This document shows, piece by piece, positions 37,301 to 48,300 of a stretch of DNA of 64,000 bases. Below the pieces are notes generated by a model, which saw only the letters and a program-made list of their open reading frames with translations, searched no databases and had not been told where the DNA came from. Position 1 is the first letter of the stretch, and every line of letters starts with the position of its first letter. A program made the translations under genes and the position numbers. Source of the stretch: Daphnia pulex (taxonomy: Eukaryota > Arthropoda > Branchiopoda > Diplostraca > Daphniidae); the NCBI RefSeq assembly GCF_021134715.1, contig NC_060021.1:9704501-9768500 (forward strand). The letters are read 5' to 3'.

Positions 37301-38924
37301 TTTTTGGGAAAATGATACCGGTGAAACTTTCTGATCGCCGCCAGTTTTGCTCGTAAAAAAAATTAAGAGTTCTCATCGTCTGTATAGCTGCGGAATCAGT
37401 GGTCTGTGATGTAGTAATCCGAGGATAACTTTCATTCCCATAAATCACGGTCGTCACCCATTGGAAATCGAAATAAAAATAACTTGATTTCGTTTTGTTA
37501 TTCGGCACTCTCCGCTTGGATGCTGGTGGTGGTGGTGGTAGCGACCGCAGATCTGATAACACTCAATAGCCGTAAAGAAAACGAAAATATACTCGGGTCC
37601 GTCAAATTGACTCTGCGATAATATTATACACTCTACAGGGGGGAAAAAAAAATAAGGTGAAATCCTAAAAGTGGAGCGCCGGCAACATGGAGAACGTGAG
37701 AAACGGAGAAGGGCTGTGACTATCCAGCCGTCAACATTAACAGTATTTTATTTGATTTTTTTCTTCTTCTTCTTTTCCCTCTTTCCCTTCGTTGAAAATA
37801 CACACAACAAAACGGCCTTTTTCATTTTTATGATTATTTTTTTTCCATGTTGTTCATCCGGTTGGGAGAAGAGACGAAGAAAGCGAGAGAGCTGCTGCTG
37901 CTGCTGCTGCTGCTAGCTGTCCGGGTCAACGGTATGCAAAGTCGTTTTTCTCCTCTTTCTTTATTTTATTTTGTGAACGGGAAGGAAGCGCGCTGCCGAC
38001 GCGGGCGATGGTGGTGTTGTGTGTATTTATAACACTGAAACCCGGCAGTCGAAAGGCCGAAGAAGAAGAAGAAAAAAAGAGAAAATATTCTCCCCAAACT
38101 TATCTGCGCTCCCGTCTCCTGCACCTCTTTTTTCTCTCTCTCTCTACTTTTCCCCGTTCCAACAGTTTCGGGAGAAATAAAAACACCCCCATCTCTCTCT
38201 CTCTCCCCATCGCTCTAGACAAGTCTGAGCTGACCCTATACTTCACGCATTATCCTGCAAACGTAAATACACTGACTCACCAAGTGTGATAATATCACAT
38301 TAGCCTCTCCCCCCACCATCCCGGCTGATCAGTTGCCTGAACAGAGTTACCCAGGGTGCTACAGCCTGGACACTTTGTTCGATTCGTCGACGACAACAAC
38401 AACGCAGACCCAGTTTGTTTTTCTTTCTAAATTACTCACGGAAGAGAGAGAAAAAGACAAAAAAGAGGAAAAGAATGACATGACCGGGTTCTTCAAATAA
38501 TATACAACACGACTTTGGCGCCAATGCCGACCAACCCACAGCACACACCACGCAACCAAAAATACATTGAAAGAAAATGGTGGTGTGGGTTGACGGTGGG
38601 GGTAGCCCAATGGGCTGCCTTTTCGGTTAATGAGGATGACCTTTCCCTACGTGTGTCCAGTGTCTCTGAGACGTCGTTACAATAATAACTGCGATGCAGC
38701 GCTATTCAATTGTGCACCCAAATGTGTCACCGACTATAATGGTGGGCAAAAGGGTCAGATTGAATGGGCTCTGACTTGTAATAATAATAATAATAACGCG
38801 CGTACATGTCACGAGTTATTACCGTGACCGACTTGGCGCACACAATGGGATAGGGCCACCACGTATAATTGAAATCGACTCAAGGAAACAATGGGATGTG
38901 ACTTACGTAGCCGCGATAAGACAT
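22377..38924 (-). CDS. Fhos: FHOD-family formin (Fhos), long isoform
   Basis: FHOD formins assemble and bundle actin filaments, notably in muscle sarcomeres and stress fibres (family knowledge). Exons in transcript order: 38907-38924, 32367-36111, 32217-32292, 32027-32069, 31389-31553, 29644-29753, 28262-28320, 28093-28160, 27677-27782, 27310-27516, 26909-27089, 26722-26841, 26578-26654, 26252-26515, 26037-26189, 25779-25969, 25046-25702, 24557-24715, 24297-24479, 24115-24234, 23772-24049, 23661-23700, 23546-23580, 23104-23462, 22851-23024, 22377-22459; 2556 aa. After the Ser-rich region comes the FHOD GTPase-binding-like and FH3 part ([43 protein letters not shown]). Next are a polyproline FH1 (about 25300-25380), the FH2 domain ([48 protein letters not shown]), and a C-terminal autoinhibitory DAD with [10 protein letters not shown] and RERKRS. 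A shorter 1266-aa form could begin at an ATG at 31565. Confidence 0.9.
27194..27216. repeat. CA microsatellite in a Fhos intron
   Basis: About eleven CA units between the Fhos exons at 27089 and 27310. Confidence 0.85.
27818..31388. other. Introns of Fhos around its FH3-coding exons
   Basis: Apart from the small Fhos exons at 28093-28160, 28262-28320 and 29644-29753, this stretch is intronic and rich in simple A/T and CT/GA runs. A plus-strand frame at 29093-29298 ([13 protein letters not shown]) is protein-like but unrecognised. Sequence at 30800-31150 is GC-richer, with repeats such as tgctgctgctgctg, and might hold a promoter for a short Fhos transcript, but this is not demonstrated. Confidence 0.4.
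32367..36111 (-). other. Fhos: Giant Fhos exon encoding a serine-rich and acidic N-terminal extension
   Basis: A single 3,745-nt exon encoding about 1,248 residues, bounded by a strong acceptor (polypyrimidine tract then gggacag at 36112) and a donor GAAG|gtatta at 32367. The open frame has no ATG at its 5' end, so it must be reached by splicing. Phase 0 matches the tiny exon at 38907-38924. Composition is dominated by Ser, with SRS and SSS runs, many RSPS-type sites, a Glu/Ser block (about 34930-35010) and an almost pure Glu/Asp tract at about 32373-32540. It looks intrinsically disordered and heavily phosphorylatable. Vertebrate FHOD1 lacks such a region; long N-terminal extensions are known for insect Fhos isoforms. 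Antisense frames of 60-180 codons inside it are shadows. Confidence 0.85.
36112..38906. other. First coding intron of the long Fhos transcript
   Basis: Intronic and low-complexity DNA: poly-T and TTC runs (37740-37800), a CTG/GCT trinucleotide run at about 37893-37915, and CT-rich blocks (38130-38210). No conserved protein was recognised in either strand. Confidence 0.5.
38907..38924 (-). other. Fhos: Tiny first coding exon of the long Fhos form
   Basis: ATGTCTTATCGCGGCTAC followed by a consensus donor gtaagt encodes MSYRGY and ends in phase 0. That joins the phase-0 acceptor of the giant exon ([10 protein letters not shown]). The upstream minus-strand sequence caacatcaacaacagg gives a reasonable start context. 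The call rests on splice signals and phase alone; a different upstream exon could be used. Confidence 0.5.
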
Positions 38925-41900
38925 CCTGTTGTTGATGTTGTTTCTCCAGTTTCAAATGACGCACGAAAACGATCACCAAGAAAATGACTTGTAACAGAGC
39001 AAGTCATGTGTGTGTGTTGTGCTTCGGCCAGCTACTGATGGAACACTATTCCATGTTCGAGAGGAACTGCCCGTCTTGGAAGCTGCTGGCTCGCTCCTGC
39101 CTAGAAAAGAAATAGAAAAACTTTCTCTCTCCTCCCTTTTCTCTTTCCGTTTTTTTCCTCCGAGTGTGAAATGTTCCAGCGAGGGTATAGGTCTGTCTGT
39201 GTGCTGGGAGAAAAGAGAGAAGTTCCACACACACACCACGTCGATCTTTTGTAGGACGACGAGTTGATGTCGGAGATCTTGCCTATTCAAAACAACAACA
39301 ACAACAAAAAATCAACATGAGTTCTTTTTTTTTTTCTAAGAGAGACGAAAGGCCGTTTTGTTCCACTAGATGTGTGGGAAACTATAGCGGGCACACTCGA
39401 CGAGTTTCACTTTCTAGATATTGCCCGGAGTCGACCGCTGTGGATATGATGCGGTCCTCCCCAAGTGGTTACAACTTGATCTGAAGTGTCCGCGTGTGTG
39501 TGTATCTATGTAATAACTTGAAAAATCCTTTCATTTCGCCCGGCAATCAAAATTTTTCTGAAAATTACGATCTTGAAAAAAAAAAGTTAAACAACAAGGC
39601 CGAATGACTAGGAGGGGGGAACGTTCCCTTTACAACTTCCTATCTCTTCGTGTCTGACAATTGTTCGACATTTTCTCTCAATTTGTTCCACTTGAAAAAA
39701 GTTTTAGAGCTACTAAACCAAATTTTGCTTTTCATTTGATGAATACCTCTTTAATTGTTGGCAATGGCGTTCTCCTTTTCACTATTTTAAGACAAACAAA
39801 AAACAAATTTAAAAAAACGGAAGAGAGCACAGCACTCGACGACTCGGACGGGCAGAACCGGAGATTCCCACACTGCCGGACAGGTGAACGTGAACTTTGC
39901 GACTGCGAAACTAAACTGGTATGCGTGCGAAGGCGGTCGTCGCACTCCCCCTTGTGTCTAAATTTTTGTTGTCTGCGAGTTGGTCGGGATTTTTATTTTT
40001 GTTTGCCACAGGGTGAACGACGCCCAACGAGTGTAAGACTTATGCTGTGTAAGCATCGCTCCTACTGTGCCATCTATTTCGGGACTGCAGCGATCGCTCC
40101 TCCCGCTGTCCGTCCGCTTCAGATCCTCTTCCTCCTCCCCTATTTTTTCCTCATATTTTTTTATTGAGGACTCAACGTCAGAGTCACAACAGCCAAAGAC
40201 CAAAAAAAAAACAATATATCAACCTAGATAACAAAAGCGAGGCGCTAGTGGGGAAACCTACATACTCGTTTGTTACGAATATACAGCCGGCTTCCGACAG
40301 GAATGAGCCTTTAAACGATGGATGCAATACGGCAAGCATGTACGTTCCCAACTGGAGGCTACTTCATTTTTCTCAAATCTGTCAAAAATCCTGATTGGGG
40401 TTGGCGTTATTCTCACGTTTCTATAACGAAAAATAATAACAATCCGGTTGTATAATTACGGACGTGTTAAAAAATAAAAAAGGAGGAAACAAGTCACGAG
40501 ACTCTCTCCCACACTGGTGAGACATTTTCGCAGTCAGTTCCGCTCTAGTCGCCAGAGTTTCATGTCTGGATGAGATTACTACGTCTAGCAAATACTACTA
40601 CAAGGGATTCGCTTTCACTGACCATCGTTACAACAAGTGCTTCCTCCCAGTCGGTCAATGGAATAACTGGAAGTGAAAATAACTCTGGAGAAAAAAAAAA
40701 AAACCACAGCTCCCCTAATCTTCTCTCTCCCGTGCCGAAAGAAAAGAATCATCTCTGCATGACGGATCTCGATCATCAGCTTTCTATTTTTAAGAAGAAA
40801 AGGCTTTATTACTGGTTCAAAATCAAGCAAACGGTGTAATGAGCGTCGACCGAATGTGAAAAACAAAAAAATTTATGCACGGGAAAATTGGCAAAAATGT
40901 CGGGTACCTGCTCACGGAGTCAGGTCCAATGACTATGGAACGACCATCTACTACGACAACCGGTAGTTATGGCTAATATCCTATCCCCCGGAAACCCCAA
41001 GAGCTTGTGAGAATAGGCGTCTGCGCGAATCAGAAGAGATACACGGCAACGTGCGTCCTGTAAACAGGGCAGCGCTGAACGTGAAGTACAAGTGAGAGCG
41101 TTTTACGAAGAGACAGTTCTAACCAGATCAGCCTACAAGGAATGAAAGCGATCAATGATCAGATGTGTCCAAACAATCTTGCTGAATCGTTCCACCATAG
41201 TGTGCCTCCTCTGAACGTTTTATACCGTTGCCAAGTTCCCCCTACTTCCTGTTAAGTGAAAAGCAGTAAAATCGCCCTTATAAATTGTTTTCTCAAAAGT
41301 TTACACTCGAATTGCAAATCTAACAAGTGAACAATGTCCGCACTGTTATCAAAAACTTTCTGATGAATACGGTAAATCGAGATTACATCTACATGATTCG
41401 ATTCCCCAATAATTAGATAAATTTGAATAATACTTGTGATAGGCTTGATATTCTACAGCTTTGCCGTCAGAGATACATTTGTAGAGAAACATTCCCAAAT
41501 TCAAGGTGATAGGGCTTAATTTAAAGTTCATTTTAAAATTTCCCTGTAGCTCAATTTGTTCGCTTGATAAATTAAAAATGGCATGAAAAAGAAAAAAAAA
41601 AATAAGTTTCGCCACGAGACTCCTCCCCCGTCCGAGAGCCATATCAGCCACTGCTGCTAGCTGCTTGTCTCAGAGGGGAGGGGCCAAGCCTGCCTAACGT
41701 GTCCTATGCCTGTTTAAATGGTTCTACAAGGAATTTGGACTAAAACTTCAATCATTCTTTAAATAAAAATGGAAAAAAACTTGGATCTTGTCGCCGTGTT
41801 CTCAAAATGTGTCACAAAATTCTTCCTCAAACTATGTTCACACTTCACACAAAGTTTTTACTGGTGGCGAAAGTTACAACATACGACGATAGTTTCAGAC

Positions 41901-42473
41901 TTAAAGTGGGGTAAATTTTGTCATATTGTGGCAAAGTAACGGTCTAAGTATGCACAGATTCAGGAAAAAGAAGATAGATGAATTTTTCTTACATGTTTGC
42001 CGGTTGACAACTGAAAATTTGATGAGTAGAAACCTTTCTCTAGTCGTTTTGAAAACAGATATTTATCGAAGACAAGTAGAATACGTGAAGGTTCGCGAAC
42101 TGAACTTCGTCAATGCGAGTAAGAATACAGATCGAATACATTGCACAGAATTTGCAAGACCACACGTCCACACGCACCAAGAGTCGACCATGCTTTGACA
42201 AAAACTAATCTAAATGTTTTGCTCTTTGCCAGTTTGGAGGAAGGGGGATCAAAAGACACGTAGAAACAAAAGGCGGTAAAATCATCCCCCTCCCTCTTTA
42301 TGATAATAATGAAATAAATAAACTGTTTAAGCACATGTTATTGCAACCACATTGCCAAATAAGGCAAATATTTACTCACCATTAAATCTTAAATAGTTAT
42401 GAATTGTGATAAAAAACAAAATCTAAATGAATCCTTTGACTAAGACGAGCCATTGACGATTTGTTCGACAATT
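38925..42473. other. Upstream region of Fhos and intergenic DNA to Rae1
   Basis: 5' UTR and promoter region of the long Fhos transcript and intergenic DNA. Open frames of 70-168 codons (for example 39661-40167) have no recognisable domains, differ on the two strands and sit in low-complexity DNA. 41560-41700 has an unusual gag/gccaag-rich stretch that could be a promoter. Nothing firm. Confidence 0.4.
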
Positions 42474-42479
42474 TTTATT
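42474..42479 (-). terminator. Polyadenylation signal of Rae1
   Basis: AATAAA on the minus strand about 73 bp downstream of the Rae1 stop codon, a typical position for a compact arthropod 3' UTR. Confidence 0.55.
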
Positions 42480-42551
42480 AATTGTTGAATTTTTATGTAT
42501 TCAAGTAAAATACAAAACAAGGAAAGCTGGAAGAGACATAAAACAATTAAA

Positions 42552-43825
42552 TCATGACTTTTGGCGAGGTTTCATTTCGTCATAACAAGAATGTAAGAAG
42601 ATGTAGTTCTTTTTCTGAGGATTATTGAATTCATGCCCTTTCGACCAATCATAGCTAACAGCATAAGCAAATATTTGGCCGTCACGATTGAAACAGCAAG
42701 CGGTGATTGATTGCTCCAACTGTTCGGAAGTCTTCAACTTGGTTCGAGAATCCTTGTCCCAAAAGGAGAACCTTCCATCAGAACCAGCAGTGGCCAATGT
42801 ACCATGTACTGGATGAAACTTTATATCATTGACAGCATAGATATCTTGGTATTGTTGATTGGTTCCATTTGATCGGTGGCACTTGAAGGTGAAGTTGTCC
42901 TATTCAACAGAAATAAACATCAAATATAAATATTAAGTGATCATAAATCAGTGATGTACCTTTGGGTTTTGAGGGTTGATGTACTGAATAGCAACTCTTC
43001 CCTCAATGCTGCCAAGAGCAAATCCAGTAGGCATTCCCTTTTTATCCTTGAAGATGGAGACACAGCGATGCTGATATTTCAATGGGGATTCAATCCTTTT
43101 AGCTTCACTTGGAGTATTCTCAAGTTGATAAACAATCAAGTTCCGAGAAGCGGTTGACACAACAGCGACTGGGTATTCGACATCAGCACAGTAGCAGCGT
43201 TCAGGCAAATTGATGGTTAGGATAGGAGACTGTTGACGTAAATCCCAAAATTTGAGTGTTTTATCCCAGGATCCAGTCATGAGACACGAATAATTGTGTG
43301 ATTTGATCCAGTGGCAAGTTTTAATAGAAGCTTCATGAGCGGCAACCTGAAAAATTCAAACTTACATTACACAAATCTCGGAAAGTAATTAACAAATACT
43401 TGAATTACCTGAATAGATTGATTAGAACCCAAGTCCCAGCATTTCGCCTGTTTATCACATCCAGCCATAAACACTCTACTTCCATCCTACAGAAAATGTT
43501 TCAATTACAAGTGGAAATGAAAACGATTTGAAGGTAAACTTGCATCACTCCAAGCAACATCAAGAACTGGCCCCTGCATGGTTTCCTGAGATTTTGGTAT
43601 GGACTTGCCAGTCTGATCAATTTCCCAGCATCTGACATGGTTATCCCAGCTACCAGCAATCAAAAAATTTTGAGGAATTGAAGCTGGACTGAAAGCTAAG
43701 CACGAAACAGAATCGTCTGGAGGAGACATTATTTCAAAATCTTTCATTGGGTTATGGTTGGTTGGGGCTGTAACTACATTGCTCCCCATAAAACTGTTTC
43801 CTCCAAATCCCGTAGAACCAAACAT
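42552..43825 (-). CDS. Rae1: mRNA export factor Rae1 (WD40 protein)
   Basis: Rae1 is a seven-bladed WD40 protein at the nuclear pore that binds the GLEBS motif of Nup98 and acts in mRNA export and spindle assembly (family knowledge). Four coding exons: 43544-43825, 43409-43486, 42960-43346, 42552-42899; 364 aa, matching the usual length of about 368. Diagnostic segments, nearly identical to the human protein, are [34 protein letters not shown]-like [55 protein letters not shown] and SYDWSKGHE. The ATG at 43825 begins MFGSTGFGG, as expected. It lies 19 bases inside an exon whose acceptor (ttattttag-type) implies a 5' non-coding exon. The first coding intron appears to use a GC donor (AGTGAT|gcaagt); this choice gives VAWSDDGSRVF, matching the family exactly. 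Confidence 0.95.
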
Positions 43826-43843
43826 TTTCGGATCCTCAAAGAA

Positions 43844-45398
43844 CCTAAATAATTGAAAAAATGTCGTTAGTATGACGTTTTTCAGAGTGGGAGGGGGTAA
43901 GGGGCTGATGTTTATTGACACATTTCCTGCCCTTGCATAACCCTTTGGCATTTTCACAAAATTGTGATATCCAATCAAGAGAATTTCAAGAATATTATTG
44001 TGCTTACTAGTTCGACGACAAGAATTAATCAAGCCCAAGTTTAAGTAAAAAGACGTGTGAAAGTTCAAAGTTGCACTTGAATTGATTGAAACCAGTACAG
44101 CACTAGTCTTGTGGAAAAATGGAATGCCGGCTGCTAAAAAAACGCGGGACGGCGGGAATCAGAGACACCTACCGGCACTAGTTATAACTTTTGTTTTACC
44201 GATCCCATGTTGGCGCGTGAAATAAAAAAACCTGTTTCTATCTAATAAGGATCGTCAACCGTTCACTCGGTAATAACCCAAGGTGGTGAATACAAAATAA
44301 GTCCCGGTATGCAGCGCAATGAAGTACGAGCGTGAACCCAAGTCGGATACCTTTCCGAACAATTTTTCCTTTTACTTATTTCAATAAATTGTTAAAGACA
44401 CGAAAGGTTACCGGTATTACAAATATGTATTTCTACAAAAAATCGATTACTCTGTATTTGTGTTTCCGTACTTTGAAGACTTCTACTAAAAATAGCCGAA
44501 GAACTAATCCAAACAAAAACCAGGTATTCGAAAGTGCGCTACACAGTACACACTGCACGGAATTTACCATAGCTAATTAAGGGAATCAATTGGCCTTCTT
44601 ACCAAAAGTCCGAACACAACCAGGATATCGAATGGGAGACAAATAAAGAGAATATATAAAACGTCAAATACGAATAGGTCAAATGAAATTCAAGACCAAA
44701 TTTTAAGGTGCACCCCAATGTTCAATGTATATTTGATGTATTGACGTGACATGATTGACCGACAATCTTTGATGAGACGAAAAAGGGAAAGTATCAATTA
44801 TAAAACGAAAAGAATAATGAAAAGGAAATAGGAAAGATCAAAGATGACACATCGTTCGCCGGAAATGAATTGAATCGAAAAATTACAAATAAACAGACGA
44901 AAAGGATTTTCTTTTTTGTGTTTTATTTTTTTTAATGTAAGTAAATGGCGTGATCCCTTCACGAATGATTGCACGCGTTTTTGTTTCCCATCATCTTCCT
45001 CTCTATTCAGTCAAAGAGTATAGGGTGACGTGAAAGAAAACGTTTGACTCTCTCTCTCTTTTGATGGTAGGGGAACACGAGACAATAATGTGTGTCACCT
45101 ACAAACATCGATAAGCGTAATGTCTTTCTTTTTTCCTCGAATAAAAAAGCAGACGTTTGGTAATACGGACGGTTAATGAAAAACGCGAATAAGTCATCCA
45201 GGGCCTAGAAAACATGTTAGATGGTGTACGTACTATTAATTAATTTCTGGTGTGTCGAGGTATTGATTTTTTTTTTTTTTTGGTTTTTGTTTTTTTGTTT
45301 TGTTTTGTTTCTTCCTTCCAAGGAAAAAGGGGAACGTTATTTGGTTTTGTAATTATTCGAATTTGAACTTTCTTTGACTAGTGCCCTGACACTTTGCT
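43844..45398. other. Rae1 5' region and Pde1 3' UTR
   Basis: 43844-44300 holds the Rae1 leader and promoter. The open frame continuing upstream of MFGSTG (to 44068) is in 5' UTR or intron, since it crosses an acceptor. 44300-45398 is intergenic plus the Pde1 3' UTR, with a minus-strand AATAAA near 44922-44927, and poly-T blocks near 45270. Confidence 0.5.
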
Positions 45399-48300
45399 TC
45401 AGTCTTCAGGTTTCAATTTGGCTTCCTCCTGTCTTCTTTGTTGATCTTGAAATGTCAAAAGAAAGAAATAAATAAAAATTAATTGATTGAACGTATTTTT
45501 AATTGTTAAGAGAAATGCAAATTGGACAAATTCGTGTCACCTTTGATGCTCAGCTCTTTCCATTTGCCTTTGTTCTCCTCCAGATAAATATCCCAAGGCC
45601 GAGTGATTTTCTCACCGGATATTTTGGAATGGCTTCCTTCTTTTTTGGCTTTTTCCGGCGTGGTTGGCACTGTTACCACCTCGCCGCCTAGGAAGAATTC
45701 AATGAAATTTTAACCATTTGTTTGATCCGAGACGAATAAATGAATCCAACCCGCATCGCATTTCTCTTCAGAGATCGAATCGCGATGATCGTTCCGCACA
45801 GGAGCAGATTGCGGGCGCAAAGGTATCAGGATTTTATCCAATAAGTCACCCATGACTGCCATAGTTGGCTCTACAATGAACTCTATAAAACCTGCGCGTC
45901 CACAAATACAGTCCAAATTAAATCAATGAAATCAATTTGAAAGCAATCTCAACCAACACGTACCGATTTGCGACTCAGCAACTAAAGTATTGTTTCTATC
46001 ACAGAGCGGGCTGTAGGGCAATCCGAGCTCCTTTTCATTGTCGCCCTGTTGGAAGAATTCTTCCAGGAGCAAGTCCGTCCAGTGCCGGTGCAAGAGCCAA
46101 GGTTTGCTCGGATGGGCCACGTCGCAGCAGTGCAGCACTAGCGACAGGATTTTCGACTTATCCACACTGCATCAGATAATCAAAAGATGGCCATCAGCAT
46201 TGCAAATTGAAAGAAGAAGAATAAAAAAAGAAACTTCATTGAATGATAATGGACAAGTTAATTGTTGAGCTCGCTGTAGGGGTGAGAAAGTACGTAAGTG
46301 CTCATCGACACCCTAGGCTAGATGGCCCCCCGAGTCTTTGCGCCAATGCATTGTGAATGTGCATTACACACACACACACAATGCATTTTGTACGGAGCAA
46401 CTTGGAGCAGCAGCCAAGTCCTATAGGGAGTACGCTTCCGCCGGAGCCAACGCAGAGAGCGAGCTTGGGCCAACGATTGACGTAGATCCGTATCTAGTTA
46501 ACTATTCCAACATCAAATATACAAAAGCGTATCATGCCTGAGTTCGGGAACGGTGAGCAAGCCCTTGGCCGCTTTAATCTGTTGGAAGTGGCAAGACATG
46601 TCCGTAGCCAAGACCATGTCAATGACGAGCGATCGGAATTCCCGGAACTCTTCGCGCGATAAATTGACTAGAATGTTGCAGTCTTCCTCCCTCATCAATC
46701 TGTGCGAGAGAGACATTTTGGCCAAAAAAAAAATTGTTGTTGCGATTTTGTTATTTTATTATTTTTTCCTTCCAAGAATTTGAATGAAGCGAAATTTTGT
46801 TCTACCTGAACGCTGCGCTGATGTGGTGGTTCTCCTGGACGGACCGATCGTTGTAGAGCAGGGCCGTCTCGGAGCCAGACATGACGTGGAAGCTATTGGT
46901 CGTTCCCGTGTGCTCAAAATCGTGAATGATGGCTGCAATGATGGCGGCAAAGATCTCCAAATCGGTCAGCCAGTTCTGCCAGGGACGACGCCAAGAAAAT
47001 ATCGTTGACATTTATCATCGAAATGAGACTTTCCTACGTCCATTTTTTTCCCTTCCTTCGTAAAATATGGGGGGTCCCCTTCCACTAGCCATATAAGAGG
47101 ATCATATAAAAACAGCGGTCATACCATCAATCCAGTTTGATAAAGGACGTAGTGAAGCGTCTGGGTCACGTCAGCCGCGTGCGTATTGTTGTGGTAGAGA
47201 TTGCGATGTTTGCAGTAGCCGGCCTCCGTTTGGTTGAGAAACGACTCCAGCGTGTTGCTCGGGATCTGTTTTGTTCATTTGATATATATTTTTGTAAAAT
47301 TTATTAGTACCATGTATGTGCCATCCAGGACAAAACCAAAACAAATTAAACGCCCAAAACAACAAGATCAACAACTTTCAGATTTTGAATTTCACTTTAG
47401 ACCGACACAGGCGCTCTAATCCGCTTCAACTTGAGCTTCACTAATTACAGGATTACTTGGCTTGACATTTCATCGCGATTTAGCCCAAACAAAAAAAGAA
47501 AAAAGAAAGACTGATGAAAACTTTTAAGACGAGCAGAGTTGCTGCTTAATTAACGATGAAACACAAAACTAAGCGAACACGAATCGCGAGCATATTAATA
47601 CCAGCAGCAGCTAGGAGCGGCGGCAGCGGCAGCAGCGCCAACAAAACGTTCCAAGTGGTGTGTATACAACTATAAAGGAGAGAACGCGAGCGTGACAAGC
47701 TGGCTAATTAGTTCTCCGTGAAATTCCAGGAGATGTATATGTGTGTGCTACAGTTCTTGGAAAGCTATTACACGCACACCCACGCCCTCTCAAGAGCCAA
47801 ATAGAATGACGTCGACACTATAACACGATATGAGGATTGGCCATCAGGTGTTTCTCGGCTTCAGTCGGCGCAGAGATTCTATGCTGCTCGTCTTTTCAGC
47901 CTGGACTCTTCTCCCACCCCAAACTAATACTATATAGACAAGCACCCGCACATTGAAAGCGAGTACTTAGGATCGGGAATTATAAAGGAAATGTCTTTTT
48001 TTTTCCCCCACCGGGGATTCCCAGACGTGGCCAACAAGTAAATCCGAGCCAGGGAGGTATATAGCCGCAAGTCTTTTCTCGTTAGAGCTCTAGCAGTGGT
48101 CTAATACACAGTGTAATGGTTAAGTTGGAATGGTATACCTTAAATTTGTGGATGACGCCATAACGATTCAAGAGATCGATGCCGAGATAGCGCAGCGGAG
48201 AACCTGCCGAGACGTCGCTCAAGGCGAAGACGTCAAAGGTCCACTCGTCGATCAACTGGCGGAACACAATTGAGAATGAGACGGATGAATACGTATAGAG

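Noticed and set aside
39661-40167. 168-codon frame near the Fhos 5' region
   Set aside because: No recognisable domain, biased low-complexity content and no neighbouring exon in phase.
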